A DNA stretch of 64,000 bases from Chloroflexota bacterium (GTDB lineage Bacteria > Chloroflexota > Dehalococcoidia > UBA2979), in assembly GCA_026713865.1 (NCBI GenBank), contig JAPONQ010000078.1, positions 1 to 64,000 on the forward strand, read 5' to 3'. The notes under the pieces are model-generated. The model did no database searches. It saw only the letters and a program-made list of their open reading frames with translations, and was not told the origin of the DNA. This document shows positions 9,369 to 17,803 of the stretch, in pieces; the stretch's first letter is position 1, and every line of letters starts with the position of its first letter. The position numbers and the translations under genes are program-made.

Positions 9369-9430
9369 CGGAGGCCGCACGGACCCGTCGGTCGTGACAT
9401 AAGGACCAGAGCGAAAGGGAAGCGGGAGCG

Positions 9431-9982
9431 ATGACGACCTACGACGAGCGCGAGGGCATCGAGATCCGGTCCAACTGGGACCGCGAGCGGGGGCTGACCG
9501 ACGAGCAGGCGGAGTCGCTCCGCGCCGAGATCCTCGACTTCATCTCCGACTCGAACCAGCACATGGCGTACCTGATGACGCGCCGGCGAGACGGCCGCGA
9601 GATCATGCGGCCGGTCTCGAGCTTCGTGGAGAACTGGGTCGTCGGGACGATGACGCAGGACGTCCAGCCGAAGACCGAGCACGTCCGTCGCGACCCCGTA
9701 GTCGGCTACCTCTGGGTCGGCCGCGAGGGGCGCGACGAGTACCCCGGGGTCGGCTGGAACCCGAAGTGCGTCTGGATGCAGGGGCGCGCCGAGCTCGTGA
9801 CCGACCAGTCGGAGGTCGACGCCTTCTACGCGCGGCGCGAGCAGGCGACCGGCGGCGGCCGCATGCACCCGCCGGAGGAGACGCTCTACCTGATCCGCAC
9901 CACGCCCGAGTACGTGCGCGCCGAGGGCTGGGCCGGGATGCACGGCATCGTCTACCGCGACTTCCCGGAGCTCGGGGGCTAG
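9431..9982 (+). CDS. PPOX-fold flavin/F420-binding protein, tandem copy 2
   Basis: 183 residues, a close paralogue of the preceding gene, with a longer N-terminus (about 12 extra residues) and a Gly-rich replacement in the variable region before the last strands. The cofactor-face segments are nearly identical at DNA level to copy 1, indicating recent duplication or gene conversion. The two genes are about 60 bp apart and probably co-transcribed. Function is presumed the same small flavin- or F420-dependent redox role. Different variable loops leave room for distinct substrates. Confidence 0.83.
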   Translation: MTTYDEREGIEIRSNWDRERGLTDEQAESLRAEILDFISDSNQHMAYLMTRRRDGREIMRPVSSFVENWVVGTMTQDVQPKTEHVRRDPVVGYLWVGREGRDEYPGVGWNPKCVWMQGRAELVTDQSEVDAFYARREQATGGGRMHPPEETLYLIRTTPEYVRAEGWAGMHGIVYRDFPELGG

Positions 9983-10131
9983 CCCGGCCCTTCGGGGAGC
10001 CCGCCTGAGCCGCCGGTCGCTCCCGGGTCTCCGGGGCGCCGCGCCGGCCCGGCCGGAGGCTGCTGCTAGACTCGATCCGCGGCCGGGAGGCCCGGTCCTC
10101 GCTCCGGGGCGGGCCGCCGACGGGGGTGTCG

Positions 10132-11334
10132 ATGCCCGCGCTCGATCGCATGCGCGTCCTGGAGCTCTCGCAGTACGAGGCGGGTCCGACCTGCGGACAG
10201 CTCCTCGCCTGGCTCGGCGCCGACGTCGTGAAGGTGGAGCCCCCGCGCGGCGAGGCCGGGCGCCACGTGCTCGGCGACGGCTCCTACGACTCGCAGTACT
10301 TCCTCAACTACAACGCGAACAAGCGCGGCGTCGCGCTCGACCTCGAGCGGCCGCGCGGCCGCGAGCTCTTTCTCGAGCTGCTCCCGGGCTTCGACGTCGT
10401 GGTCGAGAACTACGCGCCGGGCGTGATGGAGCGGCTCGGCCTCGGCTACGAGGAGCTGAGCGCCGTTCACCCGGGCGTCGTGCTCGCGCGCATCAAGGGC
10501 TACGGCCTGAGCGGGCCCTACGCCTCCTACAAGTCCTACGACCCGCTGGCGCAGGCGGCGGGGGGGATCTTCTCGCTCACCGGCGAGCCGGAGGGGCCGC
10601 CCCTGCGCTCCGGCGGCACCTTCGCCGACACGGGGACCGGGATGGTGGCGGCACTCGCCGTGACCGCGGCCTTTGTGCAGCGGGAGCAGACCGGCCGGGG
10701 GCAGGAGATCGAGCTCTCGATGCAGGAGGTGGTGACGATGTTCGTCCGCACCGTCGGGGTGCTGGACGGCAGCTGGCCGCACCAGGCGGCGCCCCGGCGC
10801 GGCCGCGGCGCCGGCGCCCCCTCCGACATGTTCGCCTGCGCCCCCGGCGGGCCGAACGACTACGTCTACACGCTCGTCGGCACCCAGCGCATGTGGGACG
10901 CCCTCTGCACGGCGATGGAGCGCCTCGACCTCCTGGGCGACCCGCGCTTCGCCACGGCGGAGGCCAGGCGCCGCCACCAGGGCGAGCTCCACGCCGAGAT
11001 CGAGCGCTGGACCAGGGAGCGCTCCAAGCAGGAGGTGATGCGCATCCTGGGCGAGGCCGGGGTCCCCTGCAGCGCCGTGCTCGACACCGGCGATCTCTTC
11101 CGCGATCCGCACCTCGAGGAGCGCGGCTTCATCCGGCGCCTGGAGCAGCCCTGCGAGGGGGGCGGCGTCGAGGAGCGCACGCTGCTCGGGCCTCCGATGC
11201 GCCTCTCCGCATCGGAGGTGGCGCTCTCGCCCGCTCCCCGGCTCGGGGAGCACACCGAGGCGGTGCTCGCCACAGAGCTCGGACTCGACGCCGCCGCGCT
11301 GGAGGGGCTGCGCGCCGAGGGCGTGATCCTGTGA
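10132..11334 (+). CDS. Type III CoA-transferase (CaiB/BaiF family)
   Basis: 400 residues. It has the family's opening strand (Arg-Val-Leu-Glu-Leu), a GADVVKVEPP segment at about 29-38, and the catalytic Asp166 in ADTGTG, the residue that forms the aspartyl-CoA anhydride in formyl-CoA transferase. The Leu-Gly-Glu-His-Thr-Glu near the C-terminus is also typical. It moves CoA between two carboxylic acids. ATG 10132 follows a GGGGG site at five bases; GTG 10126 is the alternative. The stop overlaps the start of the ThDP lyase gene (GTGA), so the two are translationally coupled. This suggests it makes or recycles the CoA ester used by that lyase. Confidence 0.92.
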   Translation: MPALDRMRVLELSQYEAGPTCGQLLAWLGADVVKVEPPRGEAGRHVLGDGSYDSQYFLNYNANKRGVALDLERPRGRELFLELLPGFDVVVENYAPGVMERLGLGYEELSAVHPGVVLARIKGYGLSGPYASYKSYDPLAQAAGGIFSLTGEPEGPPLRSGGTFADTGTGMVAALAVTAAFVQREQTGRGQEIELSMQEVVTMFVRTVGVLDGSWPHQAAPRRGRGAGAPSDMFACAPGGPNDYVYTLVGTQRMWDALCTAMERLDLLGDPRFATAEARRRHQGELHAEIERWTRERSKQEVMRILGEAGVPCSAVLDTGDLFRDPHLEERGFIRRLEQPCEGGGVEERTLLGPPMRLSASEVALSPAPRLGEHTEAVLATELGLDAAALEGLRAEGVIL

Positions 11335-13049
11335 GCGCGGAGGGCGCGGGCGGCATCACCGGCGCGGAGCTCCTCGCCCGCAGCCTCACACAGCAGGGCG
11401 TGCGGTTCATCTTCGGCGTCGTCGGCGTGCCGGTGACGCCGGTGGCGGAGGCCGCCCAGCGCCTCGGCATCTCCTACATCGGGATGCGCAACGAGCAGGC
11501 CGCCTCCTACGCGGCGCAGGCGGCGGGCTACCTGACCGGGCGGCCGCAGGCCTGCCTGGTGGTCTCGGGTCCGGGCGTCGTGCACGCGCTGGCGGGGCTG
11601 GCCAACGCGCAGGCCAACTGCTGGCCGATGCTGCTCATCGGCGGCGCGTCGCCCGGCTACCAGGAGGGGATGGGCGCCTTCCAGGAGGAGCGCCAGCTGC
11701 TGTCGACGACACCCTTCACCAAGCTCTCGCGCCGCGTCGAGCACACCGGGCGCATCCCCTTCTTCGTGGAGCAGGCCGTGCGCACGGCGCTCTTCGGGCG
11801 CCCCGGGCCCGTCTACCTGGAGCTGCCGGAGGAGGTGATCGAGGGGCGCGTCGAGGGCGCCGCGCCGGAGGCGCCGACCGTCCCCGAGCCGCCGCGGCCC
11901 GAGGCGCCGGCCGAGGCCGTCGAGGCGGCGCTCGACGCGCTGGCGGCGGCCGAGCGGCCGCTCGTCGTCGTCGGCAAGGGGATGGCGTGGGCGCGCGCCG
12001 AGGCGGAGGTGCGCGAGCTCCTGGAGCGCACGCAGCTCCCCTTCCTTGCGACGCCGATGGGCAAGGGCGTCGTCCCCGACAGCCACCCGCTCTCGGTCGC
12101 GGCCGCCCGCTCCACCGCGCTGCGCGGGGCCGACGTCGTGCTGCTGCTCGGCGCGCGCCTGAACTGGATGCTGCACTTCGGTCGGCCGCCGCGCTTCCGC
12201 GAGGACGTGCGCGTGCTCCAGCTCGACCTCGCCCCGGAGCAGATCGGCCACAACGTTCCCGCCGCGGTCGCGCTGGTGGGGGACGGCCGCTCCGTCGCCC
12301 GGCAGCTGCTCGACGCGCTCGAGGGCAGGGGGTGGGAGTACCCGCAGGAAAGCACCTGGCGTACGACGCTTGAGGCGCAGGTCGAGCGCAACGCGCGGCA
12401 GATCGCGCCGATGCTCGCCGACGAGAGCGCGCCGATGAACTACTACCGCGCCTTCCGCGAGATCCGGCGCGCGGTGCCGGCGGGGAGCGTGATCGTCTCC
12501 GAGGGGGCGAACACGATGGACATCGGCCGCACGCAGCTCCCTAACGAGGAGCCGCGCACGCGCCTCGACGCCGGGACGCACGGGACGATGGGGGTCGGCC
12601 TCGGGTACGCGATCGCCGCCGCCTGCGTCGACCCGGACCGCCCGGTGATCGCCGTCGAGGGCGACTCGGCCTTCGGCTTCTCCGGGATGGAGCTCGAGAC
12701 GGCGGCGCGCTACGGGCTTCCGATCACGGTCGTCGTGCTGAATAACGGCGGCATCGGGAGCGGGATGCCCCAGCAGCCGCCCCCCGCCGGGATGCGCGCT
12801 CCCGGCGCGCTCTCCGCCGGCGCGCGCTACGAGCTCCTGGCCGAGGCCTTCGGCGGCGCGGGGTTCCGGGTCGAGCGCCCCGGGGAGCTGGGGCCGGCGC
12901 TCGCGGCGGCGCTCGCCTCGGAGGGGCCCTCGGTCGTGAACGTCGCGATCGACCCGGCGGCCGGCCGCAAGCCGCAGCAGTTCCACTGGAACACGCGCCT
13001 CGAGCCGCCGGCGGCGGAGGCCGCCGGCGGGGGCGGGGGGAGCGGGTAG
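11331..13049 (+). CDS. ThDP-dependent lyase, 2-hydroxyacyl-CoA lyase/oxalyl-CoA decarboxylase family
   Basis: 572 residues. The N-terminal ThDP-Pyr domain carries the catalytic Glu55 (RNEQ). A central Rossmann-like domain follows. The C-terminal ThDP-PP domain has the Mg/ThDP motif starting GDS at 444 and ending NN at 471-472, with GDSAFGFSGMELE as in both oxalyl-CoA decarboxylase and eukaryotic HACL1. Residues 114-119 read MGAFQE, which I recall as the HACL1 form; formyl-CoA-linked oxalyl-CoA decarboxylases have a Tyr-Glu pair near here. I therefore favour cleavage of a 2-hydroxyacyl-CoA to formyl-CoA plus an aldehyde or ketone, with oxalyl-CoA decarboxylase the main alternative. GTG 11331 overlaps the CoA-transferase stop. 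A Pro/Gly-rich tail ends the protein. Confidence 0.87.
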   Translation: MSAEGAGGITGAELLARSLTQQGVRFIFGVVGVPVTPVAEAAQRLGISYIGMRNEQAASYAAQAAGYLTGRPQACLVVSGPGVVHALAGLANAQANCWPMLLIGGASPGYQEGMGAFQEERQLLSTTPFTKLSRRVEHTGRIPFFVEQAVRTALFGRPGPVYLELPEEVIEGRVEGAAPEAPTVPEPPRPEAPAEAVEAALDALAAAERPLVVVGKGMAWARAEAEVRELLERTQLPFLATPMGKGVVPDSHPLSVAAARSTALRGADVVLLLGARLNWMLHFGRPPRFREDVRVLQLDLAPEQIGHNVPAAVALVGDGRSVARQLLDALEGRGWEYPQESTWRTTLEAQVERNARQIAPMLADESAPMNYYRAFREIRRAVPAGSVIVSEGANTMDIGRTQLPNEEPRTRLDAGTHGTMGVGLGYAIAAACVDPDRPVIAVEGDSAFGFSGMELETAARYGLPITVVVLNNGGIGSGMPQQPPPAGMRAPGALSAGARYELLAEAFGGAGFRVERPGELGPALAAALASEGPSVVNVAIDPAAGRKPQQFHWNTRLEPPAAEAAGGGGGSG

Positions 13050-13092
13050 CGCCCGCGCGCCCGGAGGCGCGCGGCGGGGGATGAGGTCGGCG

Positions 13093-14019
13093 ATGCCGGG
13101 GATCGGAAACGGGGCCGCGGCGGCGGCAGGCGGCGGGGCGGCGGCGCGGGCCGCGTTCGCCTCACGCGTGCGCTCGCGCGAGTTCACGCCGCTGCCCGGC
13201 GTCTTCGACCTGATCTCGGCGCGCATCTGCGACGGCTACGGCTTCTCCGGTCTCTACATGACCGGGTACGGCGCCGTCGCCTCGCACCTGGGGCTCCCCG
13301 ACGCCGGTCTCGCCACCTACAGCGAGATGGTGGAGCGCGTCTCGCGCATCTGCTCGGTGACGCGCACGCCGCTCATCGCCGACGCCGACACCGGCTACGG
13401 CGGCCTGCTCAACGTGCAGCACACGGTGAGGGGCTACGAGCGCGCCGGGGCGGCCGGGATCCAGCTCGAGGACCAGCAGTTCCCGAAGAAGTGCGGCCAC
13501 GCGCCGGGGAGCAGGCCGGTGATCGAGCTTCCGGAGGCGGTGGCGAAGATCGCCGTCGCCGTCGAGTCGCGCGAGTCGGAGGATTTCCTCGTCGTGGCGC
13601 GCACCGACGCGCGCTCCGACTACGGGCTGGCGGAGGCGCTGCGCCGCGCCGAGGCCTTCGCCCGGGCCGGGGCCGACGTGCTCTTCGTCGAGGGGCCGCG
13701 CTCGCTCGAGGAGATGCGCGCGGTGGGCCGCGCCCTCGACCTCCCGCTGATGGCGAACATGGTCGACGGCGGCCGCACGCCGGTGCTCTCGCGCGAGGAG
13801 CTGCGCGAGGTCGGCTACACGCTCGCCCTCTTCCCGGCGACCGGCTTCCTCGCGGCGGGAGCGGCGCTGCGCTCGGTCTACTCCCACATCGCCGAGCACG
13901 GCTCCAGCGCCGGTCTCGCGCAGCCGCTGCACGACTTCGACGCCTTCAGCGAGCTGATGGGCTTCCCCGAGGTGCGGGAGTTCGAGGAGCGCTGGGCGAG
14001 CCGGGTCGAGGAGCTCTGA
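13093..14019 (+). CDS. Isocitrate lyase/PEP mutase superfamily enzyme
   Basis: About 308 residues forming a PEP mutase/isocitrate lyase alpha/beta barrel. It has the Mg-binding DADTGYGG loop, a Leu-Glu-Asp-Gln strand, and a KKCGH gating-loop motif that carries the cysteine of the lyase branch (isocitrate and 2-methylisocitrate lyases) rather than a phosphonate mutase. Candidates are 2-methylisocitrate lyase-like C-C lyase, oxaloacetate decarboxylase or a related 2-hydroxyacid lyase. GAGG lies six bases before ATG 13093; ATG 13081 is an alternative in the same frame. It sits 43 bp after the ThDP lyase and 13 bp before the racemase-family gene, so it is probably in one operon. Confidence 0.87.
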   Translation: MPGIGNGAAAAAGGGAAARAAFASRVRSREFTPLPGVFDLISARICDGYGFSGLYMTGYGAVASHLGLPDAGLATYSEMVERVSRICSVTRTPLIADADTGYGGLLNVQHTVRGYERAGAAGIQLEDQQFPKKCGHAPGSRPVIELPEAVAKIAVAVESRESEDFLVVARTDARSDYGLAEALRRAEAFARAGADVLFVEGPRSLEEMRAVGRALDLPLMANMVDGGRTPVLSREELREVGYTLALFPATGFLAAGAALRSVYSHIAEHGSSAGLAQPLHDFDAFSELMGFPEVREFEERWASRVEEL

Positions 14020-14032
14020 GGGGAGACCCCAC

Positions 14033-14806
14033 GTGGCGGAGGCGGCGGCACACGCACGGCCGGAGGGGCGACCGGCGATGGTCTACGGCGGGCGCGCCCG
14101 GCTCGGGCTGATCGTGCCCCCGACCAACACGGCGAACGAGGCGGAGTGGCAGCTGATGGCGCCGGAGGGGGTGAGCGTGCACTCCGTGCGCATGCCGCTC
14201 CACACCGACGCGGCGAGCGAGGAGGGGCTGCGCGCGCTCTACGCCGACGTGCGGCGCGCCTCCTCCGACCTGGCGCAGGCCTCCGTCGACGTCGTCGCCT
14301 ACGGCTGCACGGCCGGCTCGATGACCGACCCGATGACGGCGCTCGGCGACTTCGTGACGGAGCTGACCGGCGTGCCGGCCGTGACGACGGCGGCCTCGCT
14401 GGTCCACGCGCTGCGCGCGCTCGGCGCGACCCGCGTGGCGGTCGCGACGCCGTACCACGACGCGCTGAACGAGCACGAGCGGGACTTCCTCGGGACGAAC
14501 GGCATCGAGGTGGTGGCGATGGCCGGCCTCGGCATCGGCGCGGGGGGCCCCCACGAGTATGTCGAGATCGCCCGCGTCGGCCTGGGCGAGGTGCGCCGGC
14601 ACGCGCTCGCGGTCGACCGGCCGCAGGCGGAGGCGCTGCTCATCAGCTGCACCGACCTCGCGACGCTTTCGCTCATCGCCGGGCTCGAGCAGGAGCTGGG
14701 GAAGCCGGTCGTGACCAGCAACCAGGCGACCTTCTGGGCGGCGCTGCGCGCCTCCGGGGACGTGGGACGCCTCGAGGGCTGCGGCGCCCTGCTCGCGCGC
14801 CACTAG
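14033..14806 (+). CDS. Asp/Glu racemase-superfamily protein, maleate isomerase/arylmalonate decarboxylase type
   Basis: 257 residues with the two pseudo-symmetric halves of the Asp/Glu racemase superfamily. The first half has a PPTNTANE segment (29-36). Both active-site cysteines are kept: Cys92 in AYGCTAGS and Cys206 in ISCTDL, as in maleate cis-trans isomerases. It could interconvert maleate and fumarate or act on another dicarboxylic acid. GTG 14033 follows GGGGAG at seven bases. It is the last gene of the CoA-transferase/lyase/PEP-mutase-family operon. Contrast the paralogue at 17849, which has lost both cysteines. Confidence 0.85.
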   Translation: MAEAAAHARPEGRPAMVYGGRARLGLIVPPTNTANEAEWQLMAPEGVSVHSVRMPLHTDAASEEGLRALYADVRRASSDLAQASVDVVAYGCTAGSMTDPMTALGDFVTELTGVPAVTTAASLVHALRALGATRVAVATPYHDALNEHERDFLGTNGIEVVAMAGLGIGAGGPHEYVEIARVGLGEVRRHALAVDRPQAEALLISCTDLATLSLIAGLEQELGKPVVTSNQATFWAALRASGDVGRLEGCGALLARH

Positions 14807-14857
14807 CACCGCCGGCGGGCGGCCGGGGGGAGGGGCTTCCGCACCCTCGCCCCGCTA

Positions 14858-16132
14858 ATGTTGCGTAAGTTAGTCGGGTATGACAACATCTCCCGAGTGA
14901 CAGCGCTCCTCGCCCCCCGCCGCACGGTCGACCGCTTCACGGTCGCGGGCCTGCTCGCCATCGCGGGCCTCGCCGCCGTCTACCTCTTCGCCCTGCGCGT
15001 CGACGCCGCGTGGCCGGTCTTCTGGGTAGCCGGCGTCGCCTTCGGCATCGTCAGCCAGCGCAGCCGCTTCTGCTTCGTCGCCGGCTTCCGCGATCTCTTC
15101 CTGATGCGCCAGGGCCGGATGATGCGGGGCATCCTCGCGGGCCTCGCCGCCGGCAGCATCGGCTTCGCGATGATCATGGCGACGGTCGTACCCAACGCGG
15201 GGAGCGGCGTGCTGCCGGCCGACGCGCACATCCTCCCGCTCGGCATCGCGACGGTGTTCGGCGGGCTGCTCTTCGGCTTCGGGATGGTGCTCTCCGGCGG
15301 CTGCGTCAGCGGATCGCTCTACCGCATGGGCGAGGGCTACGTCGGATCCTGGATCGCGATCGCGGGCGTGCTGCTCGGCCTCTACGGGCTCAACCGCACC
15401 TGGAACTGGTGGTGGGACCACCAGATCAGCAGCGACCGCATCTCGTGGCTGCCGACCGATCTCACCTACACCGGGGCCGTCGCGGTCACGCTGGCGCTTT
15501 TTGCGCTCGCCTTCTTCGCCGTCTCCTGGTGGGAGCGGGGCGCCTTCCGGGGGATGAGCTTCGTGGTCCCGGTGACGAGCGCCTCGGCCGCGCCCCCACC
15601 GCCCTCGACCTCTCCCTCCGGCCTCTGGCGGCGCCTCTTCCGCGAGGAGTGGACGCCGCTCGCCGGCGGGCTCGCGCTCGCCGCGGTCAACATCGTGCTC
15701 TTCATCCGCTACCGTCCGCTCGGCGTCGTCGGCGAGCTCTCGCGCTGGTCCGCCGATCTCGGGGCGACCCTCGGCGCCGGCGTCGGCGAGCTCAAGGGCA
15801 TCAGCGACATCCCCGGCTGCGTCCCGCAGTTCGTCGAGGGGACCTGGTTCACCGACGCCTTCATGCTCAACGTGGGGATCGTCGCCGGCGCCTTCACCGC
15901 GGCGCTGCTGGCGCGGGAGTTCCGCCCGCGCGTGCCGCGCGGGCCGAGGCGCTACGTGCAGTCGCTCGCCGGGGGCCTGGTGATGGGCTACGGCGCCGGG
16001 CTCGGGCTCGGCTGCACGCTCGGCGCCTTCTTCTCGGCGATCCCCTCGCTCGCCCTCAACGGCTGGTTCTACGCCGCCGCGCTCGCGGTCGGCGCCTACG
16101 CCGGGACCGCCTTCATCCGGAGGTTCCCGTGA
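14858..16132 (+). CDS. YeeE/YedE-family sulfur transporter
   Basis: 424 residues, a polytopic membrane protein with about ten hydrophobic segments. It has the two signature re-entrant motifs of the YeeE/YedE (thiosulfate/sulfur-group transport) family: SGGCVSGSLYR in the first half and GLGCTLGAFFSAIPS in the second, each with the conserved cysteine that relays sulfur. A hydrophilic Pro/Ser loop near residues 240-260 separates the halves. It probably imports thiosulfate or a persulfide equivalent for the TusA-type proteins encoded next. No ribosome site precedes ATG 14858; GTG 14897 is an in-frame alternative lacking 13 residues. Its stop overlaps the following start (GTGA). Confidence 0.9.
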   Translation: MLRKLVGYDNISRVTALLAPRRTVDRFTVAGLLAIAGLAAVYLFALRVDAAWPVFWVAGVAFGIVSQRSRFCFVAGFRDLFLMRQGRMMRGILAGLAAGSIGFAMIMATVVPNAGSGVLPADAHILPLGIATVFGGLLFGFGMVLSGGCVSGSLYRMGEGYVGSWIAIAGVLLGLYGLNRTWNWWWDHQISSDRISWLPTDLTYTGAVAVTLALFALAFFAVSWWERGAFRGMSFVVPVTSASAAPPPPSTSPSGLWRRLFREEWTPLAGGLALAAVNIVLFIRYRPLGVVGELSRWSADLGATLGAGVGELKGISDIPGCVPQFVEGTWFTDAFMLNVGIVAGAFTAALLAREFRPRVPRGPRRYVQSLAGGLVMGYGAGLGLGCTLGAFFSAIPSLALNGWFYAAALAVGAYAGTAFIRRFP

Positions 16133-16446
16133 GCGGCGCCGCGGCGGCCGAGGTCCTCGACCTCCGGGGGCGTCCGGCCGCCGAGCAGCTGCGCGAGGCG
16201 CACGAGGCGGGGGAGCGCGCCGCAGCCGGCGGCGGGGCGCGCATCCTCACCGACCTCGACATCGTCGCCACCTATGTGCTGCCGCAGGCGGCGCAGCGCG
16301 GACTGCGCTGCCGCGTCGATCCGCCGGACGGCGGAACGCGCTCGCTTCAGCTCTCGCCCGCCGGGGGCGCGGCGGCGCCGGCCGGAGAGCCGCAGGGAGA
16401 GCCAGCCACGGAGTCAATCGCGGAGTCGGGAGAGAGGGAGGGATGA
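16129..16446 (+). CDS. TusA/SirA-like protein lacking the catalytic cysteine
   Basis: 105 residues. Residues 8-76 can be laid on the TusA fold: EVLDLRG opens strand 1 and a helix follows. Where TusA has Cys-Pro, this protein has Ala17-Ala18 (RGRPAAEQL). The rest (a Thr-Asp-Leu-Asp strand, then Gln-Arg-Gly-Leu-Arg-Cys and a last strand) also matches. A charged Glu/Gly/Pro tail of about 25 residues is added. It starts on the transporter stop and its stop overlaps the true TusA start (ATGA), so the three are coupled. Without the cysteine it cannot carry sulfur in the normal way; it may be a partner or scaffold. The family call is by alignment by eye and is moderately sure. Confidence 0.7.
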   Translation: MSGAAAAEVLDLRGRPAAEQLREAHEAGERAAAGGGARILTDLDIVATYVLPQAAQRGLRCRVDPPDGGTRSLQLSPAGGAAAPAGEPQGEPATESIAESGEREG

Positions 16447-16703
16447 AGATGGCCACCACGAGCGAGGCGCCGGTCCTGGACGTGCGCGGGGAGATCTGCC
16501 CGTACCCGATGCTCAGGACCAACCGCGAGCTCGACGACGTGCGGCCGGGCGTCGCGGAGCTGCGCGTGATCACCGATCACCCGCCGGCGCTCTCGACGAT
16601 CCCGCCGGAGGCGATGAAGCGCGGCTACGGCTGCGAGATCAGCGAGCGCCGCTCCGGCGAGTGGGAGATACGGATCTTCAGCGCCGAGGGGGCCGCCGAC
16701 TAG
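16443..16703 (+). CDS. TusA-family sulfur carrier protein
   Basis: 86 residues with the defining CPYPM motif; Cys19 carries the persulfide. The strand LDVRGEI before it, the helix after it, and a final Trp-Glu-Ile-Arg-Ile-Phe strand complete the two-layer fold. TusA proteins accept sulfane sulfur from a transporter or sulfurtransferase and pass it to biosynthetic or oxidative enzymes in the cytoplasm. Its start overlaps the stop of the cysteine-less homologue. Together with the YeeE/YedE transporter upstream and the rhodanese downstream it makes a complete sulfur uptake and relay set. Confidence 0.9.
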   Translation: MKMATTSEAPVLDVRGEICPYPMLRTNRELDDVRPGVAELRVITDHPPALSTIPPEAMKRGYGCEISERRSGEWEIRIFSAEGAAD

Positions 16704-16799
16704 CTCGGCACCTGGAAGTGTGTCAGCGCGGTCCCGCGGCGGGACCGCCGGAAGAAGAGGACGCCGCCGAGCGGGCGGCATAGCGAGCGGAGGAGAGAG

Positions 16800-17765
16800 A
16801 TGGATAGATCCGACCGACCGGGAGGGATATCGAGGCTCTGGCGGCGCGGGGCCGGGCTCGTGGCGCTGGCCGCCGTGGCCGGCGCGGCGCTCGTCGCCGC
16901 GTGCGGCGGCGACGACGAACTGGCGGTGACCGGCCTCGACGAACGCGGCTACCACGACACGTCGAGGCTCGTCACCACGCAGTGGATCGAGGACAACCTC
17001 GACAACGACTCCGTGCTGCTGATCGACCTGCGCAGCGGGGACGACTACGCCGTCGGCCACATCCCGGGGGCGGTGCAGATCCCGCGCAGCGCGTTCCAGG
17101 TCGAGATCGACGGCGTGCCCGGGCTGATCCCGCCGGCCGCCAACGTGGCCTCGGAGCTCGGCGCGATCGGCGCGACCGCCGAGACGACGATCGTCTTCTA
17201 CGACAATCGCGGATCGATCTGGGGCTCGCGCGGCCTCTGGGTGCTCTCCGTCTACGGGCACGAGGACGTGCGGCTGCTCGACGGCGACTTCCCGCTCTGG
17301 GAGTCCGAGGGTCGCCGGGTCAGCACCGGGGCGTCGGCGCTCGCCGCGGCGGACTACGCCTTCAGCTCCTCGCCGAACGGGGACATCATCGCCGGCTGGG
17401 ATGAGATCGTCGCCGCCATCGACGACCCGAGCGTCCTGGTCTGCGACGCGCGATCGCCGGAGGAGTACGCCGGGCGTGACGTGCGCGCCGACCGCGGCGG
17501 GCACATTCCCGATTCGGTCAACGTCGAGTGGAGCCGCGCGCTCGACGAGGACGGTCGCTTCAAGTCCGCCGACGAGTTGCGCGCTCTCTACGAGGGCGAG
17601 GGCGTCGTCGCGGGCAACACCGTCTACACGCTCTGCCAGACGGCGGTGCGCGCCACGCACACCTGGTTCGTGCTCTCAGACCTGCTCGGCTACGACGACG
17701 TGCGCGTCTACGACGGGTCGTGGGTGGAGTACGGCAACCGCGAGGACTCGCCGATCGACTCGTAG
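16800..17765 (+). CDS. Lipoprotein thiosulfate sulfurtransferase (two-domain rhodanese)
   Basis: 321 residues. A signal peptide with a twin Arg and hydrophobic core ends in a lipobox at Cys35 (VAAC), so the protein is probably anchored on the outer face of the membrane. Two rhodanese domains follow. The first has DLRSGDDYAVGHIPGA but no active cysteine (FYDNRGSIWG at the loop). The second has DARSPEEYAG and the catalytic Cys279 in TLCQTAVR. It should split thiosulfate or a persulfide outside the cell and hand sulfane sulfur to the YeeE/YedE-TusA system encoded just upstream. The gap of about 95 bp from tusA leaves co-transcription likely but not certain. Confidence 0.92.
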   Translation: MDRSDRPGGISRLWRRGAGLVALAAVAGAALVAACGGDDELAVTGLDERGYHDTSRLVTTQWIEDNLDNDSVLLIDLRSGDDYAVGHIPGAVQIPRSAFQVEIDGVPGLIPPAANVASELGAIGATAETTIVFYDNRGSIWGSRGLWVLSVYGHEDVRLLDGDFPLWESEGRRVSTGASALAAADYAFSSSPNGDIIAGWDEIVAAIDDPSVLVCDARSPEEYAGRDVRADRGGHIPDSVNVEWSRALDEDGRFKSADELRALYEGEGVVAGNTVYTLCQTAVRATHTWFVLSDLLGYDDVRVYDGSWVEYGNREDSPIDS

Positions 17766-17803
17766 CCCGAGTCCCGGCAGCAGGGGCGGCGGCAGCCGCC
17801 CGA

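Noticed and set aside
14858-14889. Six-base inverted repeat ATGTTG ... CAACAT at the transporter start
   Set aside because: Short arms, 20-base spacer and no known repressor gene nearby; could be chance.
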